Assembly: GCA_910579865.1 (NCBI GenBank)
Contig: CAJTXA010000001.1
Coordinates: 1 to 64,000, forward strand
DNA: 64,000 nt
Reading direction: 5' to 3'
From: an uncultured Lachnospiraceae bacterium
GTDB taxonomy: Bacteria > Bacillota > Clostridia > Lachnospirales > Lachnospiraceae
Shown here: positions 1 through 9,519 of the stretch, piece after piece
Numbering within the stretch: position 1 is the first letter of the stretch
How the letters are laid out: every line of letters begins with the position of its first letter
Translations under genes and position numbers: made by a program
Notes under the pieces: generated by a model
Databases searched by the model: none
Seen by the model: only the letters and a program-made list of their open reading frames with translations
What the model was told of the DNA's origin: nothing

Positions 1-56
1 CCTGATACCTTGCCTGTTCCAATTTTTCTGTGTGCTCTTAACACTGTGTTGTTCAT
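1..56 (-). CDS. 5' end of an unidentified gene running off the left edge
   Basis: A strong ribosome site (AAGGAGGTTCAGGT) precedes an ATG at 56 and an open frame reads MNNTVLRAHRKIGTGKVS before the window ends. Only 18 residues are visible, so the family cannot be named. It follows hemZ in the same direction but lies beyond a terminator, so it is probably transcribed separately. Confidence 0.55.
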   Translation of the reverse strand, partial: MNNTVLRAHRKIGTGKVS

Positions 57-98
57 ACCTGAACCTCCTTAAAATAAAATTGTTGTCAGACTATAACA

Positions 99-138
99 AA
101 AAGGACAGTCCTATTCGTTTGAATAAGATTGTCCTTTA
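99..138 (-). terminator. Rho-independent terminator downstream of hemZ
   Basis: On the minus strand AAAGGACA ... TGTCCTTT forms a long imperfect stem with an inner ATTC/GAAT pairing, followed by TTTTTGTT. It lies between the hemZ stop and the next gene start. Confidence 0.75.
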
Positions 139-247
139 AGGCACAATATTCAGGTTTTCACATTTATTGCGTATTATTCTGTACTATCAAGTAAAAATTT
201 GATGTACTTTCCACCATTTCTTGTACTTTGAGGGAATGGAGAAGCGC

Positions 248-1723
248 TTAAAAATCCGTGAGCAACTTCCGCTTTCTCTCAATCATTTCGTCGATTTTTC
301 CTATATAGAGAGCCACATCTTTCACATTCTCGCTTCGCTCAATGCGTCCGTCAGGGTACACCCGTTTTGACACACTTCCAGCTCCGCAAGCCACGATAGA
401 CTGTTTCTCCTCCATAATTAAAATATTATAAATCCCAGCCTTATCAATTGCTGCATATCCCACATTTTCTAAATTTCCTGTCATATTTTTTTGCCGGTAT
501 AAATAATATGGCAACAATCCCATCTCTCTTGCATATCGTTCTGTCATAGTAGTAATTTCAGCATCATTTCTACTACTATAATTAGCATATTGTTCCTTTT
601 GTTCATTTAATCGAGAAGCCCTTTTTAATGCTAACGAATGTACAGTAACACTATCTGGTTTTAATTTGGCAAGCTCTTGCATTGTATATTCCATATCTTC
701 TTTCTTCTCTCCAGGAAGTCCAGTAATAATATCCATATTAATATTTGTAAATCCACATTCCCGTGCCATTTGAAACGCTTCTTGAGTTTGCTTTACAGTA
801 TGCTGTCGTCCAATTAAATCCAATGTGGCTTGATTCATAGTCTGTGGATTTACCGAAATTCGGTCAACTCCATACCGATAAAGCACTTGAAGCTTATCTT
901 TTGTTATACTATCTGGTCGCCCTGCTTCTACTGTAAATTCTCGATTTCCTCTTAAATCAAATGTTTCGGTTACCTTTTTTAACAACCGTTCCATCTGTTT
1001 TGGAGTAAGTGTAGTTGGTGTTCCACCACCAAAATAAACAGTAGTAATTTGTTTTCCCTGCACCCATAGCATTTGAGAAACGGCTTCTAACTCCCAACAA
1101 AGTGCATCCAAATATTGATCCACTCGTTTTTCCCAGCTCTTTAAAGGATAAGAAGGAAAAGAACAATAAAGACATCGTGTTGGACAAAAAGGAATTCCAA
1201 TATAAAGACTATATCCGTTTTGATAATCGATCCCTTTTAATAATTCTCGTTCTCTTTTTGCAATCTCAATACTAAGCCTTATTTTTTCCTCTCCTGTTAA
1301 ATAGGTATTTTGTATAAAATAAGCAATCTCCTCTTCGCTTTTTCCTTCTTCCAACATTGCATAAGGAATCTTTACTGGACGAATCCCAGTCAATGTTCCC
1401 CAGGGAAGTTCCTTTTTTGTTTTTTCTGACAAAATTTGATAGATTCCTCTTTTCAGGCAATTTTTTATTGCTTTTCTATCTCCATTTTGTTCCGCTTTTA
1501 AAACCTCAACCAATCGCTGTTCTTTTTCCCCTTTTTGTCGATCCTCCCAAGTAATAAGAAGCAGCTCCCCTTCTGTTTTATATTTTATTCCAATCCAAAG
1601 CGAAACTTCTGTCTCCTCCATAGAATCTGTTTTTATCTCTTCTGTAGGATAAAATGCCTTTACAAGGGAATAAATATCATATTCAAACCCTGCCATAAGG
1701 GGCTCCAAATCCAATTTAATCAT
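248..1723 (-). CDS. hemZ: HemZ-type radical SAM coproporphyrinogen dehydrogenase
   Basis: 491-residue radical SAM enzyme of the oxygen-independent coproporphyrinogen III oxidase (HemN/HemZ) family. The cluster motif CPTRCLYC sits at residues 180-187, and the SAM-binding YFGGGTPTTL follows about 45 residues later. The long N-terminal extension (about 170 residues) before the radical SAM core is typical of the HemZ subgroup. Proteins of this family decarboxylate coproporphyrinogen or act as haem chaperones; without haem-pathway neighbours the exact reaction is uncertain. The ATG follows AGGAGAAAGCAACG. It is the last gene of the relA-MBL-hemZ series, an order common in Clostridia. Confidence 0.9.
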   Translation of the reverse strand: MIKLDLEPLMAGFEYDIYSLVKAFYPTEEIKTDSMEETEVSLWIGIKYKTEGELLLITWEDRQKGEKEQRLVEVLKAEQNGDRKAIKNCLKRGIYQILSEKTKKELPWGTLTGIRPVKIPYAMLEEGKSEEEIAYFIQNTYLTGEEKIRLSIEIAKRERELLKGIDYQNGYSLYIGIPFCPTRCLYCSFPSYPLKSWEKRVDQYLDALCWELEAVSQMLWVQGKQITTVYFGGGTPTTLTPKQMERLLKKVTETFDLRGNREFTVEAGRPDSITKDKLQVLYRYGVDRISVNPQTMNQATLDLIGRQHTVKQTQEAFQMARECGFTNINMDIITGLPGEKKEDMEYTMQELAKLKPDSVTVHSLALKRASRLNEQKEQYANYSSRNDAEITTMTERYAREMGLLPYYLYRQKNMTGNLENVGYAAIDKAGIYNILIMEEKQSIVACGAGSVSKRVYPDGRIERSENVKDVALYIGKIDEMIERKRKLLTDF

Positions 1724-1749
1724 CGTTGCTTTCTCCTAATTTGATCCTG

Positions 1750-2382
1750 TTATTCAACTAGAAAAGGATTACACTGTTTCTCATCAAATATTGTAGTTTC
1801 CTCATAATGCCCTGGGTAGATTTTCGTTTCCTCTGGCAGTCCGGCAATCCTTAAAACCGATTTTTTTAACTCTTGACTGCTTCCAGTTGGAAAATCTGTC
1901 CGTCCAACACTTCCAGCAAACAATGTATCCCCACTGATCAAAACTCCTTCTTCTGAAAAATAAAAGCAACAACTTCCTTTTGTATGTCCAGGAGTATGAA
2001 TAACTAAAATCTCCTTTTCTAGATAATGCAGTTTTTCTCCTTCCTGGAACACGCCATCTACTTTAAGAGAAATTCCTCTTCCAAACATCTCTGATAAATT
2101 CCACTCTGGTTTTTCTAAAAGTTCTTTCTCTGTTTTATAACAATAAATGGGAACATGATACCACTTCCGAAGCAAATCAGCGGCTCCTATATGATCAAAA
2201 TGTCCATGTGTCAAGAAAATTGCCACTAATTTTAATCCATCTTTTTCTATTACCTTTTGAATTCGTTCTGCTTCCTCTGCTGGATCAATTACAATTGTTT
2301 CCTTTGTTTCTTGATGAGAAATCAAATAACAATTCGTCTGTAATGCTCCAAGCACAAGCTGTTTTATAAAAAGATCTCCCAT
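1750..2382 (-). CDS. Metallo-beta-lactamase fold hydrolase (glyoxalase II-like, YqgX type)
   Basis: 210-residue MBL-fold protein. The metal motif THGHFDHIG lies near residue 58, with further ligands in HTPGHTKGS and SGDTLFAGSVGRTD and the terminal PGHYEETT. These match the short glyoxalase II/YqgX group, which hydrolyses thioesters such as S-lactoylglutathione analogues or is of unknown specificity in Firmicutes. It lies 36 bp downstream of relA and 26 bp upstream of hemZ, so cotranscription is likely. Confidence 0.88.
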   Translation of the reverse strand: MGDLFIKQLVLGALQTNCYLISHQETKETIVIDPAEEAERIQKVIEKDGLKLVAIFLTHGHFDHIGAADLLRKWYHVPIYCYKTEKELLEKPEWNLSEMFGRGISLKVDGVFQEGEKLHYLEKEILVIHTPGHTKGSCCFYFSEEGVLISGDTLFAGSVGRTDFPTGSSQELKKSVLRIAGLPEETKIYPGHYEETTIFDEKQCNPFLVE

Positions 2383-2418
2383 TTGATTCTCCCTCTTTTT
2401 CTTATTTTCTCAGCCTGA

Positions 2419-4701
2419 TTAACCAGATGTCCGTTCAATCTCAATCACACTTTCTACATTTCGAAGTTTATCAATTAAATGCCCTAATTCTTCTTTTCCA
2501 TGAATTTCAAACGCCATACTAATAGTCGCAAGTCCCTGTTTATTGGTACGACTGTTCATTGCAGTTACATCAATTTGTCGCTCTGTTAGAATCTTAGAAA
2601 TATCTGCCAAAATTCCAGTTCGATTATTGGCAAATATCCTAACTTCTGCTTGATATTGTTCATTTCCAGAAGAATCCTGCCATTCTGCCTCAATAATCCG
2701 TGCCCGATCCATTTCTGGAAGATTAATAATATTAATACAATCGGTTCGATGAATGGAAACACCACGTCCTCTAGTTACAAAACCAATAATTTCATCCCCT
2801 GGAACAGGACTACAGCAGCGGGAAAACCGAACTGCAACATCATGAAGTCCTTTTACTATAATTCCAGTCTTTGTCTTTGCCACACGAACCTTATGTTCCT
2901 TTGTTCCTTTATTCTCTGCAATTGCATCTAAAATTTGTGCATCAGTCAACTCTTTTTTATGCTTTTTCTCATATTCTTCCTGAAGCCGATTGACTACTTG
3001 CCCCTCTTTTAATCCACCATGTCCAATCGCAGCTAAAATCGAATCCCAATCTCGAAAGCCATACTTTTTCATTACTTTTTCAATAAATTCTGGCTTGCTG
3101 ATTTCACTAAGATTCAGTCCCTTTGCCTTACAATAATGCTCAACTGCATCCTTACCTCGTATAATGTTATCTTCTTTTAATTCTGTTTTAAACCACTGAT
3201 TTATTTTATTCTTTGCTTGTGTACTTTTTACAATATTCAGCCAATCCCTGCTTGGCCCTTTCGAGTTTTGAGAAGTAATAATCTCAATCTGATCTCCATT
3301 TTGAATTGTATAATCAATTGGAACCATCCTTCCATTTACTCTTGCACCAACCATTTTATTTCCAACTGCACTATGAATACTATAAGCAAAATCAATTGGA
3401 TTTGATCCATTTGGCAAGTTTTTTACATCTCCAGTTGGAGTAAAGCAAAAAATATGATCCGAAAATAAATTGAGATCGTTTTTAATTAAACTTAAAAACT
3501 CCCTATTATCTGACATTTCTGTCTGCCATTCCAAAATCTGTCTTAACCAGCTTAGTTTTTCCTCTTCACTCTTTGCTACATCTTTTCCTGTAACACCTTG
3601 CTTATATTTCCAATGTGCAGCAATTCCATACTCTGCAGTTCGGTGCATCTCTTCGGTTCGAATCTGAATCTCAAACGGCTGTCCATTTGAAGCAATCAAT
3701 GTAGTGTGAAGTGATTGGTACATATTTTGTTTTGGCATTGCAATATAATCCTTAAACCGTCCTGGAATTGGTTTATAGGCTTCGTGAATTACGCCAAGCG
3801 CAGCATAACAATCCTTTACTGTGTCCACTATAATTCGTACTGCAAATAAATCATAAATCTGATCCAAGGTTTTATCCTGATTTACCATCTTTCGGTAAAT
3901 ACTAAAAAAGTGCTTTACTCTTCCGTCTACTTTTGCCTTAATCTCTGTACCTTCCATATAGGTTCGCACTTCTTTTACAATCTCATCTACAAAAACCTCT
4001 CTTTTATCTCTAGTAAGTGCAATTTTTTCTGCCAAATCATAATAGGCTTCTGGATGTAGATATTTTAAAGATAAATCATCTAATTCAATTTTAATCTTCG
4101 CAATTCCCAGCCGCTGTGCAATTGGCGCATAAATATCCATTGTTTCTCTTGCCTTTTCCTTTTGCTTTTCTGGGCTTTGATATTGCAGCGTTCTTAGATT
4201 ATGAAGACGATCGGCTAATTTAATTAAAATTACCCGTATATCCTTTGCCATAGCTAAAAACATCTTTCTTAGATTTTCTGCCTGTACTTCCATTTTATCT
4301 CTAGAATAAGATAACTGTGTCAACTTGGTTACGCCATCTACCAAAAGAGCAACCTCTGCTCCAAACTCTGTCGTTACATCCTCTGTTGACATAGCAGTAT
4401 CTTCTACTACATCATGTAATAATCCTGCTGCAATTGTCTCTTTATCTAATTCCAATTCAGCCAATATAATTGCAACACAGATTGGATGGATGATATATGG
4501 TTCTCCCGATTTTCGAAGTTGTCCTTCATGTGCATCTTTTGCCACTTGATATGCTTTCTTCACCATTGTAATATCATCCGATGGATGATACTTTTGAATC
4601 GCTCGAATTAGTTCCTGATAGAGCTGCTCCGGATCGGTAAAATCTGCTGGTTTTGATAACATCTTCTCTTTTGATTGTTCCTGCTTTTTTTCTTCCGCCA
4701 T
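2419..4701 (-). CDS. relA: Bifunctional (p)ppGpp synthetase/hydrolase RelA/SpoT
   Basis: Long RSH stringent-response enzyme, about 760 residues. Order of domains: HD hydrolase (LLHDVVEDTAMS, with the HDxxED motif intact, about residues 45-190), nucleotidyl synthetase (YRKM ... YDLFAVRIIV ... YQSLHTT, about 230-350), TGS (IFCFTPTGDVKNLPNGS, about 400-460), zinc-finger-like RFSRCCSPVPGD, and a C-terminal ACT domain. Both catalytic domains keep their key residues, so it should make and degrade (p)ppGpp. An upstream GTG would add four residues; I chose the ATG at 4701 because it fits the ribosome site better. Order apt-relA-MBL-hemZ is the usual Firmicute arrangement, here with an esterase between apt and relA. 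Confidence 0.95.
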   Translation of the reverse strand: MAEEKKQEQSKEKMLSKPADFTDPEQLYQELIRAIQKYHPSDDITMVKKAYQVAKDAHEGQLRKSGEPYIIHPICVAIILAELELDKETIAAGLLHDVVEDTAMSTEDVTTEFGAEVALLVDGVTKLTQLSYSRDKMEVQAENLRKMFLAMAKDIRVILIKLADRLHNLRTLQYQSPEKQKEKARETMDIYAPIAQRLGIAKIKIELDDLSLKYLHPEAYYDLAEKIALTRDKREVFVDEIVKEVRTYMEGTEIKAKVDGRVKHFFSIYRKMVNQDKTLDQIYDLFAVRIIVDTVKDCYAALGVIHEAYKPIPGRFKDYIAMPKQNMYQSLHTTLIASNGQPFEIQIRTEEMHRTAEYGIAAHWKYKQGVTGKDVAKSEEEKLSWLRQILEWQTEMSDNREFLSLIKNDLNLFSDHIFCFTPTGDVKNLPNGSNPIDFAYSIHSAVGNKMVGARVNGRMVPIDYTIQNGDQIEIITSQNSKGPSRDWLNIVKSTQAKNKINQWFKTELKEDNIIRGKDAVEHYCKAKGLNLSEISKPEFIEKVMKKYGFRDWDSILAAIGHGGLKEGQVVNRLQEEYEKKHKKELTDAQILDAIAENKGTKEHKVRVAKTKTGIIVKGLHDVAVRFSRCCSPVPGDEIIGFVTRGRGVSIHRTDCINIINLPEMDRARIIEAEWQDSSGNEQYQAEVRIFANNRTGILADISKILTERQIDVTAMNSRTNKQGLATISMAFEIHGKEELGHLIDKLRNVESVIEIERTSG

Positions 4702-4802
4702 ATATTCATCCACTCTCTTTCACGTAATTTAATAATGATTATACGTATTTTACCAGAAAAAATCAATATTTTTCTTCTTTTCTCTCTATTCTTGGCTGTT
4801 TT

Positions 4803-5609
4803 TTATAAATTTCGTATCCATTCTCCGGCCATTCTTATCCAATTTTGTGCCTCTGGAATAATGGTATTTTTATCTCCTGTAGACTGTGTTTCTTCATTTG
4901 CCAAAGCGATTCCATGACCTCCTCTTGGATAAATATGAACCTCCATTGGCACCTGACAAGCTCTTAATGCACTAGCAAACAGTAATGTATTTTCTAGTGG
5001 TACACTTCCATCCTCATAGGTATGCCAAAGAAATGTTTTTGGCGTTTCCTTTGTTACTTGCTTTTCCAATGAAGTTTGTTCTAAAAGTTCTTGTTCTTTA
5101 TCCTGTTCTCCCAAAAGATTTCGAAAAGAATCCCTATGCGCATATTTCCCAGAGGTAATCACTGGATAACATAAAATCATTCCATCTGGCCGAATTTTTT
5201 CTGGTTCTACTTCTAATGCCTGATATAAAAATTTCTGATTCCAAAAAGTTCCAATACTAGCTGCAAGATGTCCTCCTGCTGAAAACCCTGCAATCACTAC
5301 TTTATCTTCTAAAATATTCCACTCATTGGCTTGTTCTCGAATCAATATCATCGCTTTTGCTGCTTCTAATTGCGGAATTGGAAAAACTGCTGGAGCACAA
5401 CTATAGTGTAAAATAAACGCATGAAATCCCATTGCATTCATTTGAATTGCAATCGGTTCTGCTTCCCGAACTGACAGTCTAGCATAGCCACCTCCAGGAC
5501 AGATTAAAACAGCAGGACGTTTTTTCCCTTGATTTACTGCTTCAGAACATTCTAAAATATAAGTCACTAAGGTAGCATTTTCTTGTAAATGAATTGTTTT
5601 ATGTAACAT
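4803..5609 (-). CDS. Alpha/beta hydrolase, acetyl-esterase-like
   Basis: 268-residue alpha/beta hydrolase of the BD-FAE/acetylxylan esterase type. Visible: oxyanion segment LICPGGGYARL near residue 35, nucleophile elbow GFSAGGHLAAS near 108, acid segment HTYEDGSVP near 200 and catalytic His in GGHGIAL near 233. No signal peptide, so it acts on imported substrates. It is inserted between apt and relA. Because GH28 and GH105-like genes lie just beyond apt, a role in deacetylating pectin-derived oligosaccharides is plausible but inferred. Ribosome site AAGGGAAGAAAAAAG. Confidence 0.82.
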   Translation of the reverse strand: MLHKTIHLQENATLVTYILECSEAVNQGKKRPAVLICPGGGYARLSVREAEPIAIQMNAMGFHAFILHYSCAPAVFPIPQLEAAKAMILIREQANEWNILEDKVVIAGFSAGGHLAASIGTFWNQKFLYQALEVEPEKIRPDGMILCYPVITSGKYAHRDSFRNLLGEQDKEQELLEQTSLEKQVTKETPKTFLWHTYEDGSVPLENTLLFASALRACQVPMEVHIYPRGGHGIALANEETQSTGDKNTIIPEAQNWIRMAGEWIRNL

Positions 5610-5660
5610 CTTTTTTCTTCCCTTCTCTTTTTTTTATAAAACAAAATAATGCAGAAAGAA

Positions 5661-5683
5661 TGGGGTAAATACAATCTACCCCA
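5661..5683 (-). terminator. Hairpin downstream of apt
   Basis: A 7-bp perfect stem (TGGGGTA/TACCCCA) lies just after the apt stop. The minus-strand tail is only weakly T-rich (ATTCTTTCT), so partial termination or RNA stabilisation is as likely as full termination. Confidence 0.5.
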
Positions 5684-5690
5684 TCCCTTT

Positions 5691-6218
5691 TTATTTTCCA
5701 TCATAGCAAAGCACAGATTCTATTTCTCTTCCAGCTAAACGCTTACGCCCTTCTAGCTCAGAAAGTTCTATTAAAAATACAGTCTTAACTACTTCTCCAC
5801 CTAACGATTCCACCAGCTTTATAATTGCTTCAATTGTTCCTCCTGTCGCAATTAAATCATCAATAATCACTACTTTCTGTCCAGGCAAAATCGCATCTTT
5901 ATGCATTTCTATTGTAGCACTGCCATACTCTAAATCATAAGACATCTCTACTGTTTCACAAGGCAGCTTTCCTTTCTTACGAACAGGTACAAATGCTTTT
6001 TTCATATTGTAAGCAATTGGTACTCCAAATATAAATCCTCTAGATTCTGGTCCTACTACCACATCATATTCGGTATCTTTTAATTTTTCTTGTATTAAAT
6101 CAATTGCTAAGTGCAATCCCTCTGGATCCTGAAGGACAGTTGTAATATCACGAAAAACAATCCCTTCTTCTGGAAAATCTGGTATACTTCTTACATAATC
6201 TTCAATCCGTTTTGTCAT
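5691..6218 (-). CDS. apt: Adenine phosphoribosyltransferase
   Basis: 175-residue purine-salvage enzyme converting adenine and PRPP to AMP. The N-terminal RSIPDFPEEGIVFRDITTVL is diagnostic of Apt, as are the ESRGFIFG segment and the PRPP loop VVIIDDLIATGGT near residues 115-127. Length is normal. It sits upstream of relA as in many Firmicutes, although the usual recJ neighbour is displaced by a pectin cluster. Confidence 0.96.
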   Translation of the reverse strand: MTKRIEDYVRSIPDFPEEGIVFRDITTVLQDPEGLHLAIDLIQEKLKDTEYDVVVGPESRGFIFGVPIAYNMKKAFVPVRKKGKLPCETVEMSYDLEYGSATIEMHKDAILPGQKVVIIDDLIATGGTIEAIIKLVESLGGEVVKTVFLIELSELEGRKRLAGREIESVLCYDGK

Positions 6219-6250
6219 TCTATTTTCTCCTATCTTTTTTCTTTTCCTTT

Positions 6251-7087
6251 TTAAGCTTTTGCATAAAGTTCTTCTAAATACCCCTTTGCCTCAAATACAT
6301 TTTCTGGAACCGTATCCTCTAGTGTCACATGAATAAAAGGTTTTTTCTCCTTTATCAGCTTTATCAGTGGTTCATAATGAAACTGTCCTTTTCCTGCTGC
6401 AACAGACTTTACCATATCATTTTCTATTATAAAGTCCTTGGCATGAATCACGGCAATCTCTTTTCCTAACAGTTCAAATGCTGACTGTATGATCTCATCC
6501 TGTTTTGTATAATTTTTCAATGAGATTTGATTTACTGGATCAAATATAATTTGAAGATTTGGTGATGCAATCGCATCTAAAACCTGCCTTGCACGTTGGT
6601 TATTATATACAATATGCTTATAGACTGGCTCAATTGCTAAAACCACTCCCATTTTCTCTGCATATGTCACAACTTCTTTTACATTTTGAATAAAAATTTG
6701 AAGCGCTTCTTCTGAATGATTCGCCTCTTCATATCGATATTCTTCATTTACTGCTCCTGTCTCTGTACCAACTACACCACAGCCTAACCATGCTGCAAAA
6801 CGAATATGTGCCTTATACGTATCTATAATCTTTCTTAACTTCTCTGGATTTGGATTTGCTAAATTTAGATAACAGCCAAGTACAGCAACATCCACTTTAT
6901 TTTCCGCAAACACTTGTTTCATATAAAGAGCCATTCCAGGTGTCATCGCTTCCTCATCCACAGAAAACTCCTGAATGGATTTTTTTAATGCAATATGTGT
7001 ACAAAAAAATCCTTTTTTATGAATATTTTTTACTAACTCTTCAAAAGGTGCCTGTTCCATATCATGTGCACGAATTCCTATTCTCAT
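6251..7087 (-). CDS. Sugar phosphate isomerase/epimerase (xylose isomerase-like TIM barrel)
   Basis: 278-residue AP-endonuclease-2/IolE-like TIM barrel. Metal-ligand positions are suggested by the Glu in LAIEPVYKHI, the Asp in IIFDPVNQISL, the His in VIHAKDF and the Glu in VTLEDTVPE. I moved the start to ATG 7087 (MRIGIRAHD) because GGAGGCTGCT precedes it; the earlier ATG lies inside that ribosome site. It is downstream of a GH28 gene with a 24-bp gap, suggesting handling of a pectin-derived sugar acid, but the substrate is not shown by the sequence. Confidence 0.82.
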   Translation of the reverse strand: MRIGIRAHDMEQAPFEELVKNIHKKGFFCTHIALKKSIQEFSVDEEAMTPGMALYMKQVFAENKVDVAVLGCYLNLANPNPEKLRKIIDTYKAHIRFAAWLGCGVVGTETGAVNEEYRYEEANHSEEALQIFIQNVKEVVTYAEKMGVVLAIEPVYKHIVYNNQRARQVLDAIASPNLQIIFDPVNQISLKNYTKQDEIIQSAFELLGKEIAVIHAKDFIIENDMVKSVAAGKGQFHYEPLIKLIKEKKPFIHVTLEDTVPENVFEAKGYLEELYAKA

Positions 7088-7111
7088 AGCAGCCTCCATA
7101 TTTTATTTTTT

Positions 7112-8668
7112 CTATTCTATTTTTTGTAAATCTTCAATATTTTCTAACTCAAACGCTTCTCCCTCACAGCCTTCTACCGAAACATTTTCAATTACTAATG
7201 TCTTAATATTATTGGCATATATTCCATGTTTCGTATAAGCAGTAACTCCTTCCATCATCGCTGGAACATCTGCTGTAGGCTGATCAGCATAGCGAACAGA
7301 AATATTTTTCATCTCTACTTTTTCAATTTTTCGCTCTGGAAGCCCATAGAGAAAAGCTGCTGCCACATGACAATTTTCACAAGTAATATTTCGAAAAGCA
7401 AGCTGTTTAATATTTGGTGTTCGTTTATCAATTGGCAAAGTATCCTTTGTTCGAACATATTCTGTTTTTCCATCTGGATCACAAAAATAAAAGGAATTAA
7501 TTACAAACGGAGTCATCACATGATCCATCTTGATATTTTCAAATACGACATCATGAATAATGGCATCTTCTCCTCGCCCTCGTCTTGTCTTAATCCTTAG
7601 TCCCCGATCGGTATGCAAAAAGAGACAATCTCGAACGGTCAAATTTAATACTCCTGCTGCCATCTCACTTCCAATTGTAATGGAACCATGCCCATCTTTC
7701 ATACAGCACTGGCGAATCATCAAATTTTTGGAAGGTACTTTATATTTCGATCCCATATAAATCTTTCCTGATTTAATCGCAATACAATCATCTCCTAAAG
7801 AGAAATAAACCCCAACAATTTCTACATCTTCACAAGATTCTGGATCTAATCCATCTGTATTTGGAGAATCTTTTGGATTTAAAATCTGTAGATCAATAAA
7901 TTTTAAATGATTTGAAAAATAAGGATGAATATTCCAGGATGGGCTATTTTTTACACAAATTCCTTGTATCACCATATTTTCACAGTGATTCATAAAAATT
8001 TGCCGTGGTCTCCATGCTCCACGCCGTATTTTTGGGTTATTCCACCAATTTTCACGACTAGCACATCCATCAATTGTTCCCTTTCCATAAATCATAACAT
8101 TAGAAACATTGACACAAGTAATAATCGCAGTAAACATATCTAACGGATTTCCTTCCCAAGTTCCCAAATTATATTCACTTGTTTCATCATAACTTTCTAT
8201 CATTCCAGGAAAAATAGGAAATTTTTCTCGATCTGTAATTCCAGAAATCACAGCACCTTCTGCAATTTCAAAACGAACATCACTCTTCATAAATAAAGAG
8301 GTTACTTTATATACTCCTTTTGGTACAAGCACCCGTCCATCTTTTGGACAAGCATAAATCGCAGCTTGAATACTGGTAGTATCATCCCGAACTCCATCTC
8401 CTAAAGCTCCAAAATCACGTACATTTAAAGTATAACTTTCCTTTAATGTCTTTACCAAAACCTCTTTCGTTTCTTCTCCCATATGTACACGAATTCGGTA
8501 TTCACTGTCTGGCTTTAATCCGCCAATTGTCTGTACTACCTTTTGATAGCAGCCAGCACTTTTCCCATTTACAAATACTTCATATTCCTTCTCTGTTTCA
8601 TAAATACCAGCATCTACTAATTCCAAAGTAAAACTTCTTGCCTCTGTAAATATCACTGTAACTTGCAT
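7112..8668 (-). CDS. GH28 family polygalacturonase-like glycoside hydrolase
   Basis: 518-residue right-handed beta-helix enzyme. An N-terminal beta-sandwich (about residues 1-78) precedes the pectate-lyase-3-like VRDFGALGDGVRDDT start. All GH28 catalytic motifs are present: NTDGLDPE, GDDCIAIKSG, GHGSITIGSE and RIKTRRGRG. No signal peptide is visible, so it probably trims imported (unsaturated) galacturonide or rhamnogalacturonide oligomers inside the cell. It is the middle gene of a three-gene pectin cluster with the GH105-like protein upstream and the isomerase-like protein downstream. Confidence 0.92.
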   Translation of the reverse strand: MQVTVIFTEARSFTLELVDAGIYETEKEYEVFVNGKSAGCYQKVVQTIGGLKPDSEYRIRVHMGEETKEVLVKTLKESYTLNVRDFGALGDGVRDDTTSIQAAIYACPKDGRVLVPKGVYKVTSLFMKSDVRFEIAEGAVISGITDREKFPIFPGMIESYDETSEYNLGTWEGNPLDMFTAIITCVNVSNVMIYGKGTIDGCASRENWWNNPKIRRGAWRPRQIFMNHCENMVIQGICVKNSPSWNIHPYFSNHLKFIDLQILNPKDSPNTDGLDPESCEDVEIVGVYFSLGDDCIAIKSGKIYMGSKYKVPSKNLMIRQCCMKDGHGSITIGSEMAAGVLNLTVRDCLFLHTDRGLRIKTRRGRGEDAIIHDVVFENIKMDHVMTPFVINSFYFCDPDGKTEYVRTKDTLPIDKRTPNIKQLAFRNITCENCHVAAAFLYGLPERKIEKVEMKNISVRYADQPTADVPAMMEGVTAYTKHGIYANNIKTLVIENVSVEGCEGEAFELENIEDLQKIE

Positions 8669-8723
8669 CGTCTTATATCCTCTCTTATTTGATCAAATCC
8701 TATTTAAGTTTTATTGTTTCTTA

Positions 8724-9419
8724 TCAAACGGGCTTGTTCTCATCTATCCAAGGTTCAAAAGTAGTTTCCTGCTTTAATGCAAGAATCCAGTCATAAAAGT
8801 CTTCTAATTCTGCTGTCTTTTTCTCGTCTATCATCTTTCGTGCACAATCAAAAAGCTGATCTGCAATTGGCATATACTTTTCATTTAAAAGTACATTCAT
8901 ATAGCAAGCCTTCCAAATTGCATAGGCAACCATTAAGCTTCCTTTTACATCAATTGGATTTTCTTCTTCCTTTAACTCCATATCCATTTGCTTTGCTGTT
9001 AAAATATACTTTCGAAACAGGCCTTCTTCTTCATTATAATAGCGAAGTACTCCTTTTATTGCTTCCTTAAACATTCCTTCATATGCCCTATACTGTTCGT
9101 AAATCTCTTCTGCAACTTCAAACATGGTATCAATTATTCCCATCAGATAATATCCAGCCGACATGATTTTAAATTTTCCATCTTCTAATATCGCATCTTT
9201 TCCTACTTCATAAGAATCATAGATAAGTCCTGTTTCCTGATCAAATAGTTTATCACGCATTTCTTTAAAATCTGCTAAAATCGTTTGATATTTCTCCTTC
9301 TTTCCAACTTTTGTTTCATATGCCATATAAAGAGGATACTTTGACTCCATATATTCTACATTTACTATTTCTGTTCGATCTCTTTCTGGCATGGGAATTG
9401 CATCCAAAACTCCAACCAT
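8724..9419 (-). CDS. GH105/GH88-like unsaturated glucuronyl hydrolase relative (short)
   Basis: 231 residues, alpha-helical throughout. The segment YPLYMAYETKVGKKEKY followed by LFDQETGLIYDSYE resembles the first part of GH105 unsaturated rhamnogalacturonyl hydrolases, but the whole is shorter than the usual 340-380 residues and I cannot place the typical W-R-GW motif. It may be a divergent or shortened (alpha/alpha)6 enzyme, or a non-catalytic relative. Start choice: the ATG at 9419 is preceded by AAAGGAGGGTTTATC, and an in-frame upstream ATG would translate that ribosome site (KGGFI), so the shorter form is preferred. First gene after its own promoter at 9520-9548. Confidence 0.68.
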   Translation of the reverse strand: MVGVLDAIPMPERDRTEIVNVEYMESKYPLYMAYETKVGKKEKYQTILADFKEMRDKLFDQETGLIYDSYEVGKDAILEDGKFKIMSAGYYLMGIIDTMFEVAEEIYEQYRAYEGMFKEAIKGVLRYYNEEEGLFRKYILTAKQMDMELKEEENPIDVKGSLMVAYAIWKACYMNVLLNEKYMPIADQLFDCARKMIDEKKTAELEDFYDWILALKQETTFEPWIDENKPV

Positions 9420-9519
9420 GATAAACCCTCCTTTAATTTTCCTATCTTTTTCGAAACCTATCTGAAAATTCATGTTCTCTATCAATAACTATCTCAGATA
9501 TTCATAATCCTTCCTTAAA

